Source: Methylotuvimicrobium sp. KM2 (GTDB lineage: Bacteria > Pseudomonadota > Gammaproteobacteria > Methylococcales > Methylomonadaceae). Taken from it: a stretch of 64,000 nt of DNA. Where the stretch lies: NCBI RefSeq assembly GCF_038051925.1, contig NZ_CP150634.1, forward strand, positions 4,596,300-4,660,299. Reading direction: 5' to 3'. The notes below the pieces were generated by a model, which was given only the letters and a program-made list of their open reading frames with translations, was not told the DNA's origin and searched no databases. The translations under genes were made by a program, and so were the position numbers. Positions 44,244-53,676 of this stretch are shown piece after piece (the stretch's first letter is position 1; every line of letters starts with the position of its first letter).

Positions 44244-45184
44244 GTGTGAATAATGCCGGAGAGATCCTTGTTTTCGCATATTCCAGTATCGACTTATGAA
44301 GGTGGGCTTTATCAGTAAGATAGGCTTTTGCTTTTCGGCAATTGCGGAATTTCAAGGGTGGCGTAAATGCTAAATGCACGAGAATTTTTCTGACCAGCAT
44401 CGCCTAAGCTCCTTTTGTTTAAGTATTTCAATCCCTCTCTTTGAAAAAGAGGGGGCAACAATTAGGCATGAATAGCGGTAATTTGCCAATGGGGCATGAA
44501 TACTTAAATAAATCTTTGAGAATTAGTTGTATCCGCATACCCATGACTTAACCCAGCCTTAACATTGCGCGTCAATAGGTTATTGAATAATATGAAATAA
44601 TTAATTTTATGGCACTACAAAGTTAAATTTGGCATGATTTTTAATTATTATATTTCAATAGCATAGACGGTAGGGACTACACTTGTTAAAGCTAGGTTAA
44701 CATAAAAGCACCAGAAAACAGGAGCATAAATGACATTGGTTTTATCATAATTTTACTTACACGCGATTGGCCTGGATTATACATATTCACCCTCGCTTTA
44801 AACAAAACACCATGGAAATCATCTGCTTTATCTAAGAAGCAGATCAATAGAAGGAACCCGGGTTAAACTAAGCTAGTTGTACGTTTACGAAGATCGGGGT
44901 AGGCATTATAATTGATATTTATCCTTCCCTTTTCCATCTTTTTCGGCTCGTCCGGATTTACCGTGGCAGTTCGAAAAATTGGCGACAAAGCAAACTCTTA
45001 AATTAAGAGTCACTAGGTTTATCAATTACTTAAATAATTTTTTCTTTTCTTATTCGGTATCGATACGCTATTATCACGGCAAGTACGGAAGAGCCTCTTT
45101 TTTAACTGCGAGGCTGCTCTTAGCATAGTTCGCATCAAAAGAACAAAAGTAAATGTTTAGACCCTAGACCACTGCAATTAATTT
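44244..45184. other. Long gene-free region, left part
   Basis: AT-rich DNA with no supported gene. 44424-44510 (TTTGAAAAAGAGGG ... AATTTGCCAATGGGG) resembles 34523-34651. A GAGCCTCTTTTTTAACTGC hairpin lies near 45092. Confidence 0.55.
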
Positions 45185-45784
45185 GTATCTGGCCCTGAGG
45201 TATCCCCACAAAACGCTCGTTCCCATGCTCTGCGCTCTTCGTTATACACAAATATCGATAAACTTGCTAAACAGAGGGCATCGTATGCCTGGAAACGGTG
45301 CTGTTTGATAAATCTGCGGTATTGGATATCAGTGGCTCCGAGATCGCGATCTGGGGATCGCTCCCACAGAGAGCATCCAGCCCCTTGTGGGAGCGACGCC
45401 TTCGTCGTCCCTCACCTAACGCTAGGTGAGGGAAAGTCGGGAACGTTGGGCGACAAAAAATGGTATCGAAGCCTCATTAGCTAAGATTGCAAAACGGTAA
45501 TTTTTGACTTATTTCTGGTTCCCACGGTCCTCCGTGGGAACCCATACCTTGTCAGCCGAGGCAAGATCGGTATGCATTCCCACGCTGGAGCGGTGGGAAC
45601 GAGGAAAGAAACTTTAGGAATGTCTGGTTGCTGGGATTATCGACCTATCGGGACGCAGAGCATCCCGGGATGCATTCCCACGCAGAGCGTAGGAACGATG
45701 AAAAAATCAATATATCTATCAATTTTCAGTCATAGCAAATTGTTTTATCTAGCTATTTCGTGGGGATACCTCAGTATCTGGCCC
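45185..45784. mobile_element. 578-bp non-autonomous insertion with perfect TIRs and an 11-bp target duplication
   Basis: TGAGGTATCCCCAC at 45196-45209 and GTGGGGATACCTCA at 45760-45773 are perfect 14-bp inverted repeats. They are flanked by identical GTATCTGGCCC at 45185-45195 and 45774-45784, an 11-bp direct repeat typical of target-site duplication. No transposase is encoded. The interior holds several palindromes, including the GGTTCCCACGGTCCTCCG unit at 45518 and CCCACGCAGAGCGTAGGAACG at 45680. Confidence 0.85.
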
Positions 45785-46075
45785 CGATTATTCATCCCGA
45801 CGCTGAAAATCGTTGAAACGGAGCGTTAGCGAAGTGAATATTTTTAGTCCCCGAAGGCAATAATCGCCTAGTCATTTTTCGCTGCTGAAATCGGACCGCC
45901 CCCATTTCAGCTTTCGCGAAAAATCTTGGCGCGCCTGCAGGACGGGTTTAACCAGCCCGTCCTACTGAAGTCCGGTATAATCGGGATTTGCAACCCCGTC
46001 CTAAGCGCTTCGATTGTGTCTAAAGCAAATCAAAACGTTCGGAGCGGATTGAATATCCCGCCCCGCGCGAAGTAA
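45785..46075. other. Spacer with palindromes
   Basis: GCTGAAATCGGAC with CATTTCAGC (45882-45914) and the repeat shared with 35666-35745 (45985-46070, inverted). CAGGACGGGTTTAACCAGCC and CGTCCTACTG form a hairpin at 45938-45968. Confidence 0.55.
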
Positions 46076-46777
46076 TTAGATTAACTCTAAAATAAGTACA
46101 AAAACCAAAGCCAAACCTAAACCGCAATGGATTACGCCCTTTACGCTTGCCAACGGCCCCATGAAACCGGCAGGCGGCAATTTCTGCGCAAAACCGAACC
46201 GGGAAAGCGCCTTGCGTGACGCATTGTATTGGATGCCGAGAATCGCCGCGAAAATCAAAAGGATACCGAGCGTTCCGGAATCATAATGAGGATAATGAGC
46301 GGAGGCACCCATGAAAAATAACATCGGGACTGAAAACAATACATTCGTTCTAGAAGCCAGCCCTGCTTGCGCTGCTGCATCAGCTGCTTCTGGTATGGCC
46401 GCTTCGCCTTTCGCGGTTTTTTCGGTGGATGCGATTACTATTTTTTGATTCGGCCAAATGATTAACCAAACGTTTAAGAACATCAATGTACCGAGCATAG
46501 CGCCGATATAGATATCGACCGACCACCCGCTGCCGCGGATTCCCATAATGCCGAGTCCTGTTAGAAAAGTCAGCATGGCTCCCCAGCGAAACCACCATAA
46601 TGCGCGCGGCACCAGCTTTTGAACGGCATCCGACTTAGCCGAAGCTTCCGCCTCTTTAAAATATTCCCCTTGCACGAAATTGAAATAGTAAAGCAACCCA
46701 ATCCAGGTTATTCCGGCCAAAAGATGTCCCCATCGAAACAGCATTTCCAGACCGGGTTGTGTTGTAAAAATGTCCAT
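46076..46777 (-). CDS. PuuD-like (urate hydroxylase domain) membrane protein
   Basis: A 233-residue membrane protein with the N-terminal pattern EMLFRWGHLLAGITWIGLLYYFNFVQGEYF and WWFRWGAMLTFLTGLGIMG, which is the PuuD/DUF989-type membrane domain. About seven helices follow. The cytochrome c domain of true urate hydroxylases is absent, and purine genes are not nearby, so urate oxidation is doubtful. Known family members bind heme in the membrane. Confidence 0.8.
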   Translation of the reverse strand: MDIFTTQPGLEMLFRWGHLLAGITWIGLLYYFNFVQGEYFKEAEASAKSDAVQKLVPRALWWFRWGAMLTFLTGLGIMGIRGSGWSVDIYIGAMLGTLMFLNVWLIIWPNQKIVIASTEKTAKGEAAIPEAADAAAQAGLASRTNVLFSVPMLFFMGASAHYPHYDSGTLGILLIFAAILGIQYNASRKALSRFGFAQKLPPAGFMGPLASVKGVIHCGLGLALVFVLILELI

Positions 46778-47147
46778 TAAAACCTCCCCTTATCAATTGA
46801 TTATTGTTATTTTATGCAATGATTTTTTGTCTAACCCAAGGGTTGATTCTTTATTGGCAACAATGAAGAAATTTTATCCTAGGGTCAGCGCTTGGATAAT
46901 CCCTAAGTTTTTCCTGGGTGTCAAGGCAGAAAAAGCATTAATAATTAATAATTTACTACCTTTTTAATAAGAATCGGCTCAGAAGTAAGTTAAGGCATTA
47001 CGGATCAATAAAGAAAACATTGCAGGGAGGCCGCAGATAACATAACCTCGAAATAATTGGAGCGATAATGAGGGGGGAAAGCTTTTTTGCACACTAGAAC
47101 ACCTTGGCAGGAGAGGGGCCTCGTAACTATTTCAAACTCAAAAAAAT

Positions 47148-48011
47148 TCAGCTTTCCCCCATTTTCAATTTCCCTTTGCGGATAATTTTTTTGGCTTCAG
47201 CTCCTTTGACGACTTCTCCGTTTTCCTCCAGCCAAACGATGGCGCCCGTGGGACACCTTTGGATAGGGGCTTGGGTTTGGTGATTCTTGGAATAATCGAC
47301 AACGGGTAAATTGTTGATCATCGTGATCAGACCGGGGGCATCCATCGCGCATTTGCCGCAGGCCGTGCAGCCGACTTCGCATTCTTCCAAAACCCCATCG
47401 CCTGCTTCCAGGCTTTTACAGGCTACCCATAGTCTATGACTGACGGGGTGTATCGAAAAAAGATCCTTCGGACAAACTTCGACGCAGTCTCCGCAGGCGG
47501 TGCATTTTGCTTCATCGACGACCGGCAAGCCGAAGGTGTTCATCGTGATGGCATCGAAATCGCAGACTTTTTCACAATCTCCGTGGCTTAAACAGCCCCA
47601 AGAACAACCTTTGCCTCCCCCTGAAACCAAGGCCTCCGCTCTGCAGCTTGATATTCCTTCATATCTGGCGCGATTGATCGCGACATTGTTACCTCCGGCA
47701 CAAGCAAGGCGCGCAACCTTTTTCTCTTCCGAGCCGGCATCCACGCCCAAAAATTGCGCTATTTCTTTTTGTCCTTCTTCGCTGCTTACACTGCATTTGG
47801 CCGGCGGCATTTCGCCTTTGACCAAGGCTTCCGCAAATGGCCTGCAGCCGGGGTATCCGCAAGCACCGCAGTTGGCATGAGGCAGCATTCCTTCAACCAC
47901 ATCGATTCTTGGGTCTTCGTAGACATACAGCTTTTTGTTGGCAATGATCAGCATCAGAGCCAATACCAGCGTCAATCCACCCAGTGCTAGCAAAGCGATG
48001 AGAATGGTCAT
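47148..48011 (-). CDS. rnfB: Rnf complex ferredoxin subunit RnfB
   Basis: A 287-residue iron-sulfur subunit that passes electrons from ferredoxin into the Rnf complex. N-terminal helix (ILIALLALGGLTLVLALMLI), then the 4Fe-4S domain (LPHANCGACGYPGCRPFAEAL), a central Cys-rich region (CSWGCLSHGDCEKVCDFDAI), CTACGDCVEVCPKDLF, and CTACGKCAMDAPGLI, in which the last Cys-Pro is replaced by Ala-Pro. It is the last gene of the operon, 22 bp after the FNR-like gene, which is unusual because rnfB normally follows rnfA directly. Confidence 0.94.
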   Translation of the reverse strand: MTILIALLALGGLTLVLALMLIIANKKLYVYEDPRIDVVEGMLPHANCGACGYPGCRPFAEALVKGEMPPAKCSVSSEEGQKEIAQFLGVDAGSEEKKVARLACAGGNNVAINRARYEGISSCRAEALVSGGGKGCSWGCLSHGDCEKVCDFDAITMNTFGLPVVDEAKCTACGDCVEVCPKDLFSIHPVSHRLWVACKSLEAGDGVLEECEVGCTACGKCAMDAPGLITMINNLPVVDYSKNHQTQAPIQRCPTGAIVWLEENGEVVKGAEAKKIIRKGKLKMGES

Positions 48012-48033
48012 CTCTATCTATCCGGTTCGGAGA

Positions 48034-48891
48034 TCAATAAATCACCTCAGCCCATTTTTTGCCGGCAATCAGCTCCGCTTTCCGGTTTTGCCATTTTTCC
48101 TTGGAGCCCATGATATTGATAAAGGCTTTGTCGAGATTTTCTTTCACCTTTTCATAGCCGGCGATAAAGATATAAGTATTGGTCGAACCGAGCATTTCGA
48201 GAATTTCTTCGGCCCTTTGCTCTATCGCGTGATCCAGCAATATCGGGTCTTCCCAATGCGGCCTTGGACTGAGCGCGTGAAAGGCTTCGAATGTCGCTTT
48301 GTCGTAATACTGGGTCAGATCTCCGTCCTTGTCGTTGAGATAGAGGAGTTCGAGTCCGCTTTTCGCGCCATAAAATAAGCGGATTTTTCCGTGCCACTCC
48401 TTTTCCTGGCTGTAAATGTGCTTGATAAATGCCTTGAATGGCGCGATTCCGGTACCCATTCCAATCATGATAATGTTGGCCTGTTTATCATCGGGCACTT
48501 TAAAGGGCAATTCGAAAGGACCGGTAATCGTGATTTCATCGCCCTCACGACGGTCGCACAGAAAGTTGGAGCTCACTCCTTGATATTGCTCGCCGCTGAA
48601 CTCGTCCACATAGGAGCATCTTTTGACCAGCATCGTTATCAGCGACTTTCCGTTGCTTCTTTCCGGAATGTCGGCAACGCTGTATAGCCGATGATGATAG
48701 GAATTGCCGAAGTCGCTCTTGTGTTCGAGCAGAACGCCGAAGCTTTGATCCACTTTACATTGGAATTCGGGGTTGTCGACCTCCAGTAATATCTCCCGAA
48801 TTTCTTCCACATTGGCGGGGGTCAGCCTTTCGGTTTTTTTGACCTTGGCTTTGTATTGCTTACTTGTATCGAGTTCTGATAAATAGGACAT
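48034..48891 (-). CDS. FNR-type flavoprotein oxidoreductase
   Basis: A 285-residue ferredoxin-NADP reductase-like protein with the FAD motif HHRLYSVAD, the second FAD region VSSNFLCDRREGDEITITGPFELPF, and the nucleotide motif IMIGMGTGIAPFKAFIKHI. It ends AGKKWAEVIY with an aromatic C-terminal residue, as in plant-type FNR. In this operon it probably links ferredoxin or the Rnf pool to NAD(P)H. It lies between the NqrM-like gene and rnfB. Confidence 0.88.
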   Translation of the reverse strand: MSYLSELDTSKQYKAKVKKTERLTPANVEEIREILLEVDNPEFQCKVDQSFGVLLEHKSDFGNSYHHRLYSVADIPERSNGKSLITMLVKRCSYVDEFSGEQYQGVSSNFLCDRREGDEITITGPFELPFKVPDDKQANIIMIGMGTGIAPFKAFIKHIYSQEKEWHGKIRLFYGAKSGLELLYLNDKDGDLTQYYDKATFEAFHALSPRPHWEDPILLDHAIEQRAEEILEMLGSTNTYIFIAGYEKVKENLDKAFINIMGSKEKWQNRKAELIAGKKWAEVIY

Positions 48892-48903
48892 GGCTTTATT
48901 GCC

Positions 48904-49101
48904 TCATTTTGAAGATTCGTGATCGATTCGATTGCTTTTTGAGCAAACACGGGTGCATCCGCAATTGCCGCAGCTTAGCCTTTCGGCTAAAACATCCGGG
49001 TCCGAAATGTTCTCGGAAAATGTTTCCCGCCACCGGGACTGCACCCAAACCCAAACCAGCAGCATCGATACTACGGCACTGATTCCAATTATAAATGTCA
49101 T
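48904..49101 (-). CDS. NqrM-like small Cys-rich membrane protein
   Basis: A 65-residue protein with one helix (FIIGISAVVSMLLVWVWV) and a Cys cluster LSCGNCGCTRVC. NqrM proteins, needed to mature the iron site of Na+-NQR, have this size and layout; an equivalent iron site exists in the RnfA/RnfE pair. Maturation of Rnf is therefore the likely role. It lies 16 bp after rnfA and 12 bp before the FNR gene. Confidence 0.72.
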   Translation of the reverse strand: MTFIIGISAVVSMLLVWVWVQSRWRETFSENISDPDVLAERLSCGNCGCTRVCSKSNRIDHESSK

Positions 49102-49117
49102 TAACGGCCCCCGTTTT

Positions 49118-49699
49118 TTATGAGCCTAAGCCCGAAAATCCCATAAAGGTCAATGACAAGATCCCTGCGACCAATAAGGTCAATGCGGTTCCTTTGACCA
49201 CATCGGGGACTTCCGCAAATTCCAATTGCTCTCTGATTCCTGCCATCAATATCAACGCCAAGGTAAATCCAATCCCGGCGCCCAAGGCATAAACGAGGCT
49301 CTGGCTGAAGCTGTAGGCTTTGTTTGTTTGAAAGAGCGCCAAACCTAAAATGGCGCAATTGGTCGTAATCAGCGGCAGAAAAATCCCCAAGGCTCTAAAT
49401 AATGTAGGACTCATTTTCTTGATAAACATTTCCACCAATTGCACGGTGGAGGCGATCACGACGATATAGCTAATCAATTGCAGAAATGGCGCATCGATAG
49501 CCACCAACAGAGCATGGATGCCATAGGCGCAAATGGAACTGATGAGCATGACGAAGGTCACCGCGCCCCCCATTTTGGTGGCGGTTTCCATTTTTCCCGA
49601 AACGCCGAGAAAGGGGCAGATGCCGAGGAAATAGGCCAAAACGAAATTGTTGACCAGGCTGGCATTGATAAATATGCTCCAATAGGATTCGGTATTCAT
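49118..49699 (-). CDS. rnfA: Rnf complex membrane subunit RnfA
   Basis: A 193-residue six-helix subunit with INASLVNNFVLAYFLGICPFLGVSGK and LFRALGIFLPLITTNCAILG, the symmetric Cys-bearing helices that hold the intramembrane iron-sulfur site with RnfE. The ATG overlaps the rnfE stop by 4 bases. Confidence 0.96.
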   Translation of the reverse strand: MNTESYWSIFINASLVNNFVLAYFLGICPFLGVSGKMETATKMGGAVTFVMLISSICAYGIHALLVAIDAPFLQLISYIVVIASTVQLVEMFIKKMSPTLFRALGIFLPLITTNCAILGLALFQTNKAYSFSQSLVYALGAGIGFTLALILMAGIREQLEFAEVPDVVKGTALTLLVAGILSLTFMGFSGLGS

Positions 49700-50337
49700 C
49701 CTTTCGCTTTTTTAATTTTGAAATAATTAAACACAATCAGCCACAATGCCAAGGTGAAAAAACCACCGGCCGGCAGAATCATGATGATCCACTCTTGAAA
49801 CGATTCCGGAAATATCGCGACATCGAACAAGCTTCCATTTCCGAGCAATTCTCTGACCGCACCCAGACAAAAAAGCGCAAACACAAAGCCGACTCCCATA
49901 CCCAAGGCGTCCATGATCGATTTGCCTATGGTATTTTTCGAAGCAAAGGCCTCCGCACGGCTAAGAATGAGGCAGTTGACCACAATCAGTGAAATAAATG
50001 CCCCTAAATTTTTATGCAAATCGACGCTGATGGCCTGAATGGCATAATCGACGATTGTTACAAACGTGGCGATAATGAGAATAAAGGAGGCGATCCTGAC
50101 TTGCTTGGGAATAAAGTTTCTTAAAGAAGCGACCAGTATATTGGACATCAACAGCACGAAAGCCGTTGCCAAACCCATCGCCAGCGCATTTTGGGCGGTA
50201 TTGGACACCGCTAAAACCGGACACATGCCGAGCACCTGCACGAACACGGGATTTTCACGCCAAAGCCCCTTGATGAACTCGTCGGTGGAGCTTGGCTCGG
50301 CCTTTTTATCGGTATTATTGCTTATCCGCGCACTCAT
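49696..50337 (-). CDS. rnfE: Rnf complex membrane subunit RnfE
   Basis: A 213-residue six-helix subunit related to RnfA: FIKGLWRENPVFVQVLGMCPVLAVSNTAQNALAMGLAT and LGAFISLIVVNCLILSRAEAFASKN, with the paired Cys. A repeat element separates it from rnfG upstream (50358-50650), so its leader and ribosome site (AGTGAATACGGATTCAAA, weak) lie right at the element's edge. Confidence 0.95.
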   Translation of the reverse strand: MSARISNNTDKKAEPSSTDEFIKGLWRENPVFVQVLGMCPVLAVSNTAQNALAMGLATAFVLLMSNILVASLRNFIPKQVRIASFILIIATFVTIVDYAIQAISVDLHKNLGAFISLIVVNCLILSRAEAFASKNTIGKSIMDALGMGVGFVFALFCLGAVRELLGNGSLFDVAIFPESFQEWIIMILPAGGFFTLALWLIVFNYFKIKKAKG

Positions 50338-50357
50338 TTTGAATCCGTATTCACTTT

Positions 50358-50650
50358 AGGAACGAGCATCAAATAACTTCTTTAAATGTTGGAAGGGGGC
50401 TCGGTGGCTCGATTGACAGGTGTCGGCAGCAAGGCAGATTTTTGCTCCTGCAAAATCTGCATTCATGCCATCCATGGCAATCAGTCGCTGCCGTCAAGCC
50501 TACATGGATGTATTCACCCAGCCCCTAAATTCCAATAGCCCATCGGTCATGGTTAATAGTCTTACTAATTTAGGGGCTGGATCCTGTTAAGCGAGTCACC
50601 GAACCTCCACAAGGCTTACTATTTCGAGAAGTTGTTTTGTGCATATTTCT
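50358..50650 (+). repeat. Dispersed palindromic element, full-length copy inside the rnf operon (293 bp)
   Basis: It has the same outer ends, inner ends, core and extra hairpin as 19020-19320 in the opposite orientation. The core arms read CCCAGCCCCTAAATT and AATTTAGGGGCTGG, a compensatory change of A to C and T to G that keeps the pairing. Its right end (inverted AGAAATATGCACAAAACAAC) overlaps the last codons of rnfG. Confidence 0.88.
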
Positions 50651-51329
50651 TAAACCTTTCGATTTGATTGTATATCAATGGAACCATGACTGACGAACTT
50701 TCACCGATGATATTGCCGATGGCTCTCGAAGAAATGGTTGCGCCGGTGATCCCTTCCACTTCCCATGGATTGGATTTACCCCCTTGCTTGACCGGTATCA
50801 CCTTATTTTGAATTCGAGTCGATTCAGGATCGAGTTTGGCCGAAAGCGCTTTGAAGTTAGCCAGAAAATTTTCGTCCTTTTCGATCTTATCTCCCAATCC
50901 CGGCGTTTCCTTGCTCTCAAGCACATAAAAACCGACGATGGTTTGCGAATGGGGATCGTAGCCGTACAAAATCCGAATAACGTCGGCATAGCCTTGGCCG
51001 CTGGCCTCGATTGCCACGCCGAGGAATTTACCGGCGTCGTCATAACCGGCATAGACTACCGGACTTTTTCCATCCGGTTCTTCGACGGGCGTAAAATTTC
51101 CGTCCGCTCCCAATAAAAACATCCGTGTATTGCTGATGCCCGGCAGGACTTTGAAAACCGCTTTTTCCAGCGCTTCGGTTCGTAAACGATCGATTCTTTC
51201 CTTGGTGCCTTCATAGACCAGGACGATCAGCAAGGCGCAAAAGATGCCTATACTCACCATCGCAATCAGCATCTTTTTGCTTTCTTCCGAAGAATTGCTT
51301 TGACTCGATACAGGGTGATTGGCATTCAT
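50619..51329 (-). CDS. rnfG: Rnf complex flavoprotein subunit RnfG
   Basis: A 236-residue periplasmic subunit with one N-terminal helix (MLIAMVSIGIFCALLIVLVYEGT) and the FMN-attachment motif WEVEGITGATISSRAIG (Thr near residue 202). The last ten residues (KKYAQNNFSK) are encoded by the end of the dispersed element: the copy at 19020 reads YAQNNFYK in the same frame. It follows rnfD by 11 bp. Confidence 0.95.
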   Translation of the reverse strand: MNANHPVSSQSNSSEESKKMLIAMVSIGIFCALLIVLVYEGTKERIDRLRTEALEKAVFKVLPGISNTRMFLLGADGNFTPVEEPDGKSPVVYAGYDDAGKFLGVAIEASGQGYADVIRILYGYDPHSQTIVGFYVLESKETPGLGDKIEKDENFLANFKALSAKLDPESTRIQNKVIPVKQGGKSNPWEVEGITGATISSRAIGNIIGESSSVMVPLIYNQIERFKKYAQNNFSK

Positions 51330-51340
51330 GGTTTTACCTT

Positions 51341-52339
51341 TCAGGTCCCGTAAACTTTAGGACGGATGAGTCGGTCGATGTGAGGCGATAGCGCATTTCC
51401 CAATAAAATGGCATACATCACGCCCTCGGGCAAACCGCCCCAAATCCGAATAACGACGACCAGCAGCCCAATGAAGACGCCATAAATCACGACGCCCAAT
51501 GGGGTTATCGGGGAACCTACCATATCGGTGGCCATGAATACCGCGCCAAGCATCAATCCGCCGGAGAAAAGCATAAATTCCGGAGAAGGGTAGATTTCCG
51601 AATTAATCCAATACAAAATGCCGCTCAAAACATAAACAGAGCCTAAAATAGCGACAGGAATGCGCCAGTTCATCATCTTGCGGGCAATCAAATAGAGTCC
51701 GCCCAATGCGATCAACACGGACGATGTTTCTCCGATCGATCCGCTGACAAGCCCCAAGGCCAAATCCGCGCTTTCGATCGTGACATGATCGAACTTAAAG
51801 GCGGAAAGCGGCGTGGCGCCCGATATGCCGTCGACGACTGGTTTTGCAAACGGAAAGGCAAGGACCGATTCGGACACGCGGGTAAATCTGTCCGCCAAAA
51901 AAGCCGGATGCCAAGTCGTGATCGCGACTGGAAAGGCGGCTTGTAGAATGGCTCTTCCGACCAAAGCCGGGTTAAAGGCATTGTAGCCCAGGCCGCCAAA
52001 AACGAATTTGCCCAAGGCAATCGCCAATACGCCGCCGATGAAGGTCATCCATAATGGAAAAATCGGCGGTAACGTCAATCCCAACAGTAAACCGGTAATC
52101 ACCGCCGAGCCGTCGGCAACGGTGCTGGGGCGATTAGACAACCGGCATAATAGATGCTCGGTCAGTACGCAAGCAATCAAGGCGGTGGCAATCACCAAAA
52201 GCGCATTGAGGCCGAAGGCATAAATAGCAAAGCCCGTAACCGGCAGTAGCGCATAGATTACGTTGCGCATGATGACATCGACACCGACCCCTTTGTTGAT
52301 ATGGGGCGAACTGCTGATTCGTAGGGTTTTGCTAAACAT
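51341..52339 (-). CDS. rnfD: Rnf complex membrane subunit RnfD
   Basis: A 332-residue membrane flavoprotein. FSKTLRISSSPHINKGVGVDVIMRNVIYALLP starts it, and GISGATPLSAFK near residue 180 is the FMN-attachment site. The conserved DGSAVITGLLLGLTLPP and YNAFNPALVGRAIL are present. I take the ATG at 52339; it overlaps rnfC by 8 bases, and the longer frame lies inside rnfC. Confidence 0.95.
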   Translation of the reverse strand: MFSKTLRISSSPHINKGVGVDVIMRNVIYALLPVTGFAIYAFGLNALLVIATALIACVLTEHLLCRLSNRPSTVADGSAVITGLLLGLTLPPIFPLWMTFIGGVLAIALGKFVFGGLGYNAFNPALVGRAILQAAFPVAITTWHPAFLADRFTRVSESVLAFPFAKPVVDGISGATPLSAFKFDHVTIESADLALGLVSGSIGETSSVLIALGGLYLIARKMMNWRIPVAILGSVYVLSGILYWINSEIYPSPEFMLFSGGLMLGAVFMATDMVGSPITPLGVVIYGVFIGLLVVVIRIWGGLPEGVMYAILLGNALSPHIDRLIRPKVYGT

Positions 52340-53672
52340 GGGCAACCGCCGATTTTCTTTTTCTGACGATTCCTTTGGCGACTCTGAAATATTGCACCAA
52401 AGGAATATTGGACGGGCACACATAGGAGCAAGAACCGCATTCAAAACAATCCATCAGATGGTACTCCTCGGCCATCGTGTCGTAAGCCTCGGCTTTCGCC
52501 AAGATGCCCAATCGCGAAGGATTCAGGGAAATAGGGCAGGCATCGACACAGGCTCCGCATTTGATACACGGATAGATTTTGTCGGTTCTTTTGACGTTTT
52601 CATCGCCGAACACCACGATACCGGATGTGCCTTTGACAATCGAGATATCCAAATCGGAGGCCGAAACGCCCATCATCGGCCCGCCCATATAAATTTCGCT
52701 GAGGTTTTCTGCGGCTCCGACCTGTTCCAAGACAAAGCGTAGCGGCGTCCCGATCGGAATCAGATAATTGCCTTTTTTCTTGATTCCGGGCCCGGTAATC
52801 GTTACTACTCTTTCCTGAATCCCTCTGCCATGAGGCAGCAATCTTCCGATTTCGGCCGTTGTCGCGACATTGACCGCTACGGCATGCACATCGATCGGAA
52901 AACCGCCTGAAGGAACTTCTTTGCCGAGCAAGGCCGTAATCAGCATTTTCTCGGCGCCCTGAGGGTATTTGACGGGAACGACTTTGACTTTTACCGGCAA
53001 ATCGTCAGGAACCCGATCGGCTAAATGCTCGGCGGCATCTTTTTTGTTGGCTTCGATACCGATAATGACCTGCTTGGCGTCGGTGACTCTGAGAAGATAC
53101 CGAATGCCGGTGAAAATATCATCCGCCTGCTCGAGCATGACTCGATGATCGGTGGTCAGATAAGGCTCGCATTCAATCCCGTTGATGATCAAGTGCTCGC
53201 AGAATTTCCCTTCCGGAATTTTCAACTTGACGTGGGTTGGAAATGCGGCGCCGCCTAAGCCCACAATACCGGCATCCTGGATGCCTTGTAAAATGGCTTC
53301 CGGACTTGCCGACAAGGGAACAGGCGTGCCTTCCACGACTTCTTGTCCGGAAAAAGGGAATGTTTCAAGATAAATGCCGCTTGCCTTTTGACCGCCGATG
53401 ACCGGCACGTTGGCGATTTTCCTGACAATTCCGGAAACCGGAGCATGCATCGGTACGGACAGATAACCGTCGGCCTTGGCCAGCAGCTGCCCCCTCGCGA
53501 CCTCCTGGCCTTCGCGTACGATGACCTGAGCCGGCTTGCCTATATGCTGCTGCATCGGAAGGACAATCAACGGAGGAAACGGAAACTGCCGGACGGGCAG
53601 TTTGTTCGTGTCCTCCTTGTGTTCCGGGGGATGTACCCCATGCTTGAAAGTATTTGAAAAAAATTTCAACAC
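52332..53672 (-). CDS. rnfC: Rnf complex NADH-interacting subunit RnfC
   Basis: A 446-residue peripheral subunit: N-terminal HPPEHKEDTNKLPVRQFPFPP, a nucleotide and flavin region GIVGLGGAAFPTHVKLKIPEGK with INGIECEPYLTTDHRVMLEQ, then two 4Fe-4S motifs, CIKCGACVDACPISLNP and CFECGSCSYVCPSNIP. Shorter than RnfC forms with long C-terminal tails. It begins 4 bp after nifJ, so PFOR and Rnf are co-transcribed. Confidence 0.96.
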   Translation of the reverse strand: MLKFFSNTFKHGVHPPEHKEDTNKLPVRQFPFPPLIVLPMQQHIGKPAQVIVREGQEVARGQLLAKADGYLSVPMHAPVSGIVRKIANVPVIGGQKASGIYLETFPFSGQEVVEGTPVPLSASPEAILQGIQDAGIVGLGGAAFPTHVKLKIPEGKFCEHLIINGIECEPYLTTDHRVMLEQADDIFTGIRYLLRVTDAKQVIIGIEANKKDAAEHLADRVPDDLPVKVKVVPVKYPQGAEKMLITALLGKEVPSGGFPIDVHAVAVNVATTAEIGRLLPHGRGIQERVVTITGPGIKKKGNYLIPIGTPLRFVLEQVGAAENLSEIYMGGPMMGVSASDLDISIVKGTSGIVVFGDENVKRTDKIYPCIKCGACVDACPISLNPSRLGILAKAEAYDTMAEEYHLMDCFECGSCSYVCPSNIPLVQYFRVAKGIVRKRKSAVAHV

Positions 53673-53676
53673 GGCA

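Noticed and set aside
44960..45050. Second c-di-GMP-like leader (TTCGAAAAATTGGCGACAAAGC)
   Set aside because: Some blocks resemble GEMM, but the GACGCAAAG block is altered, the stem does not close and no gene follows.
45572..45829. 85-residue open frame in the long gene-free region
   Set aside because: It runs out of the 578-bp insertion, across its terminal repeat and palindromes.
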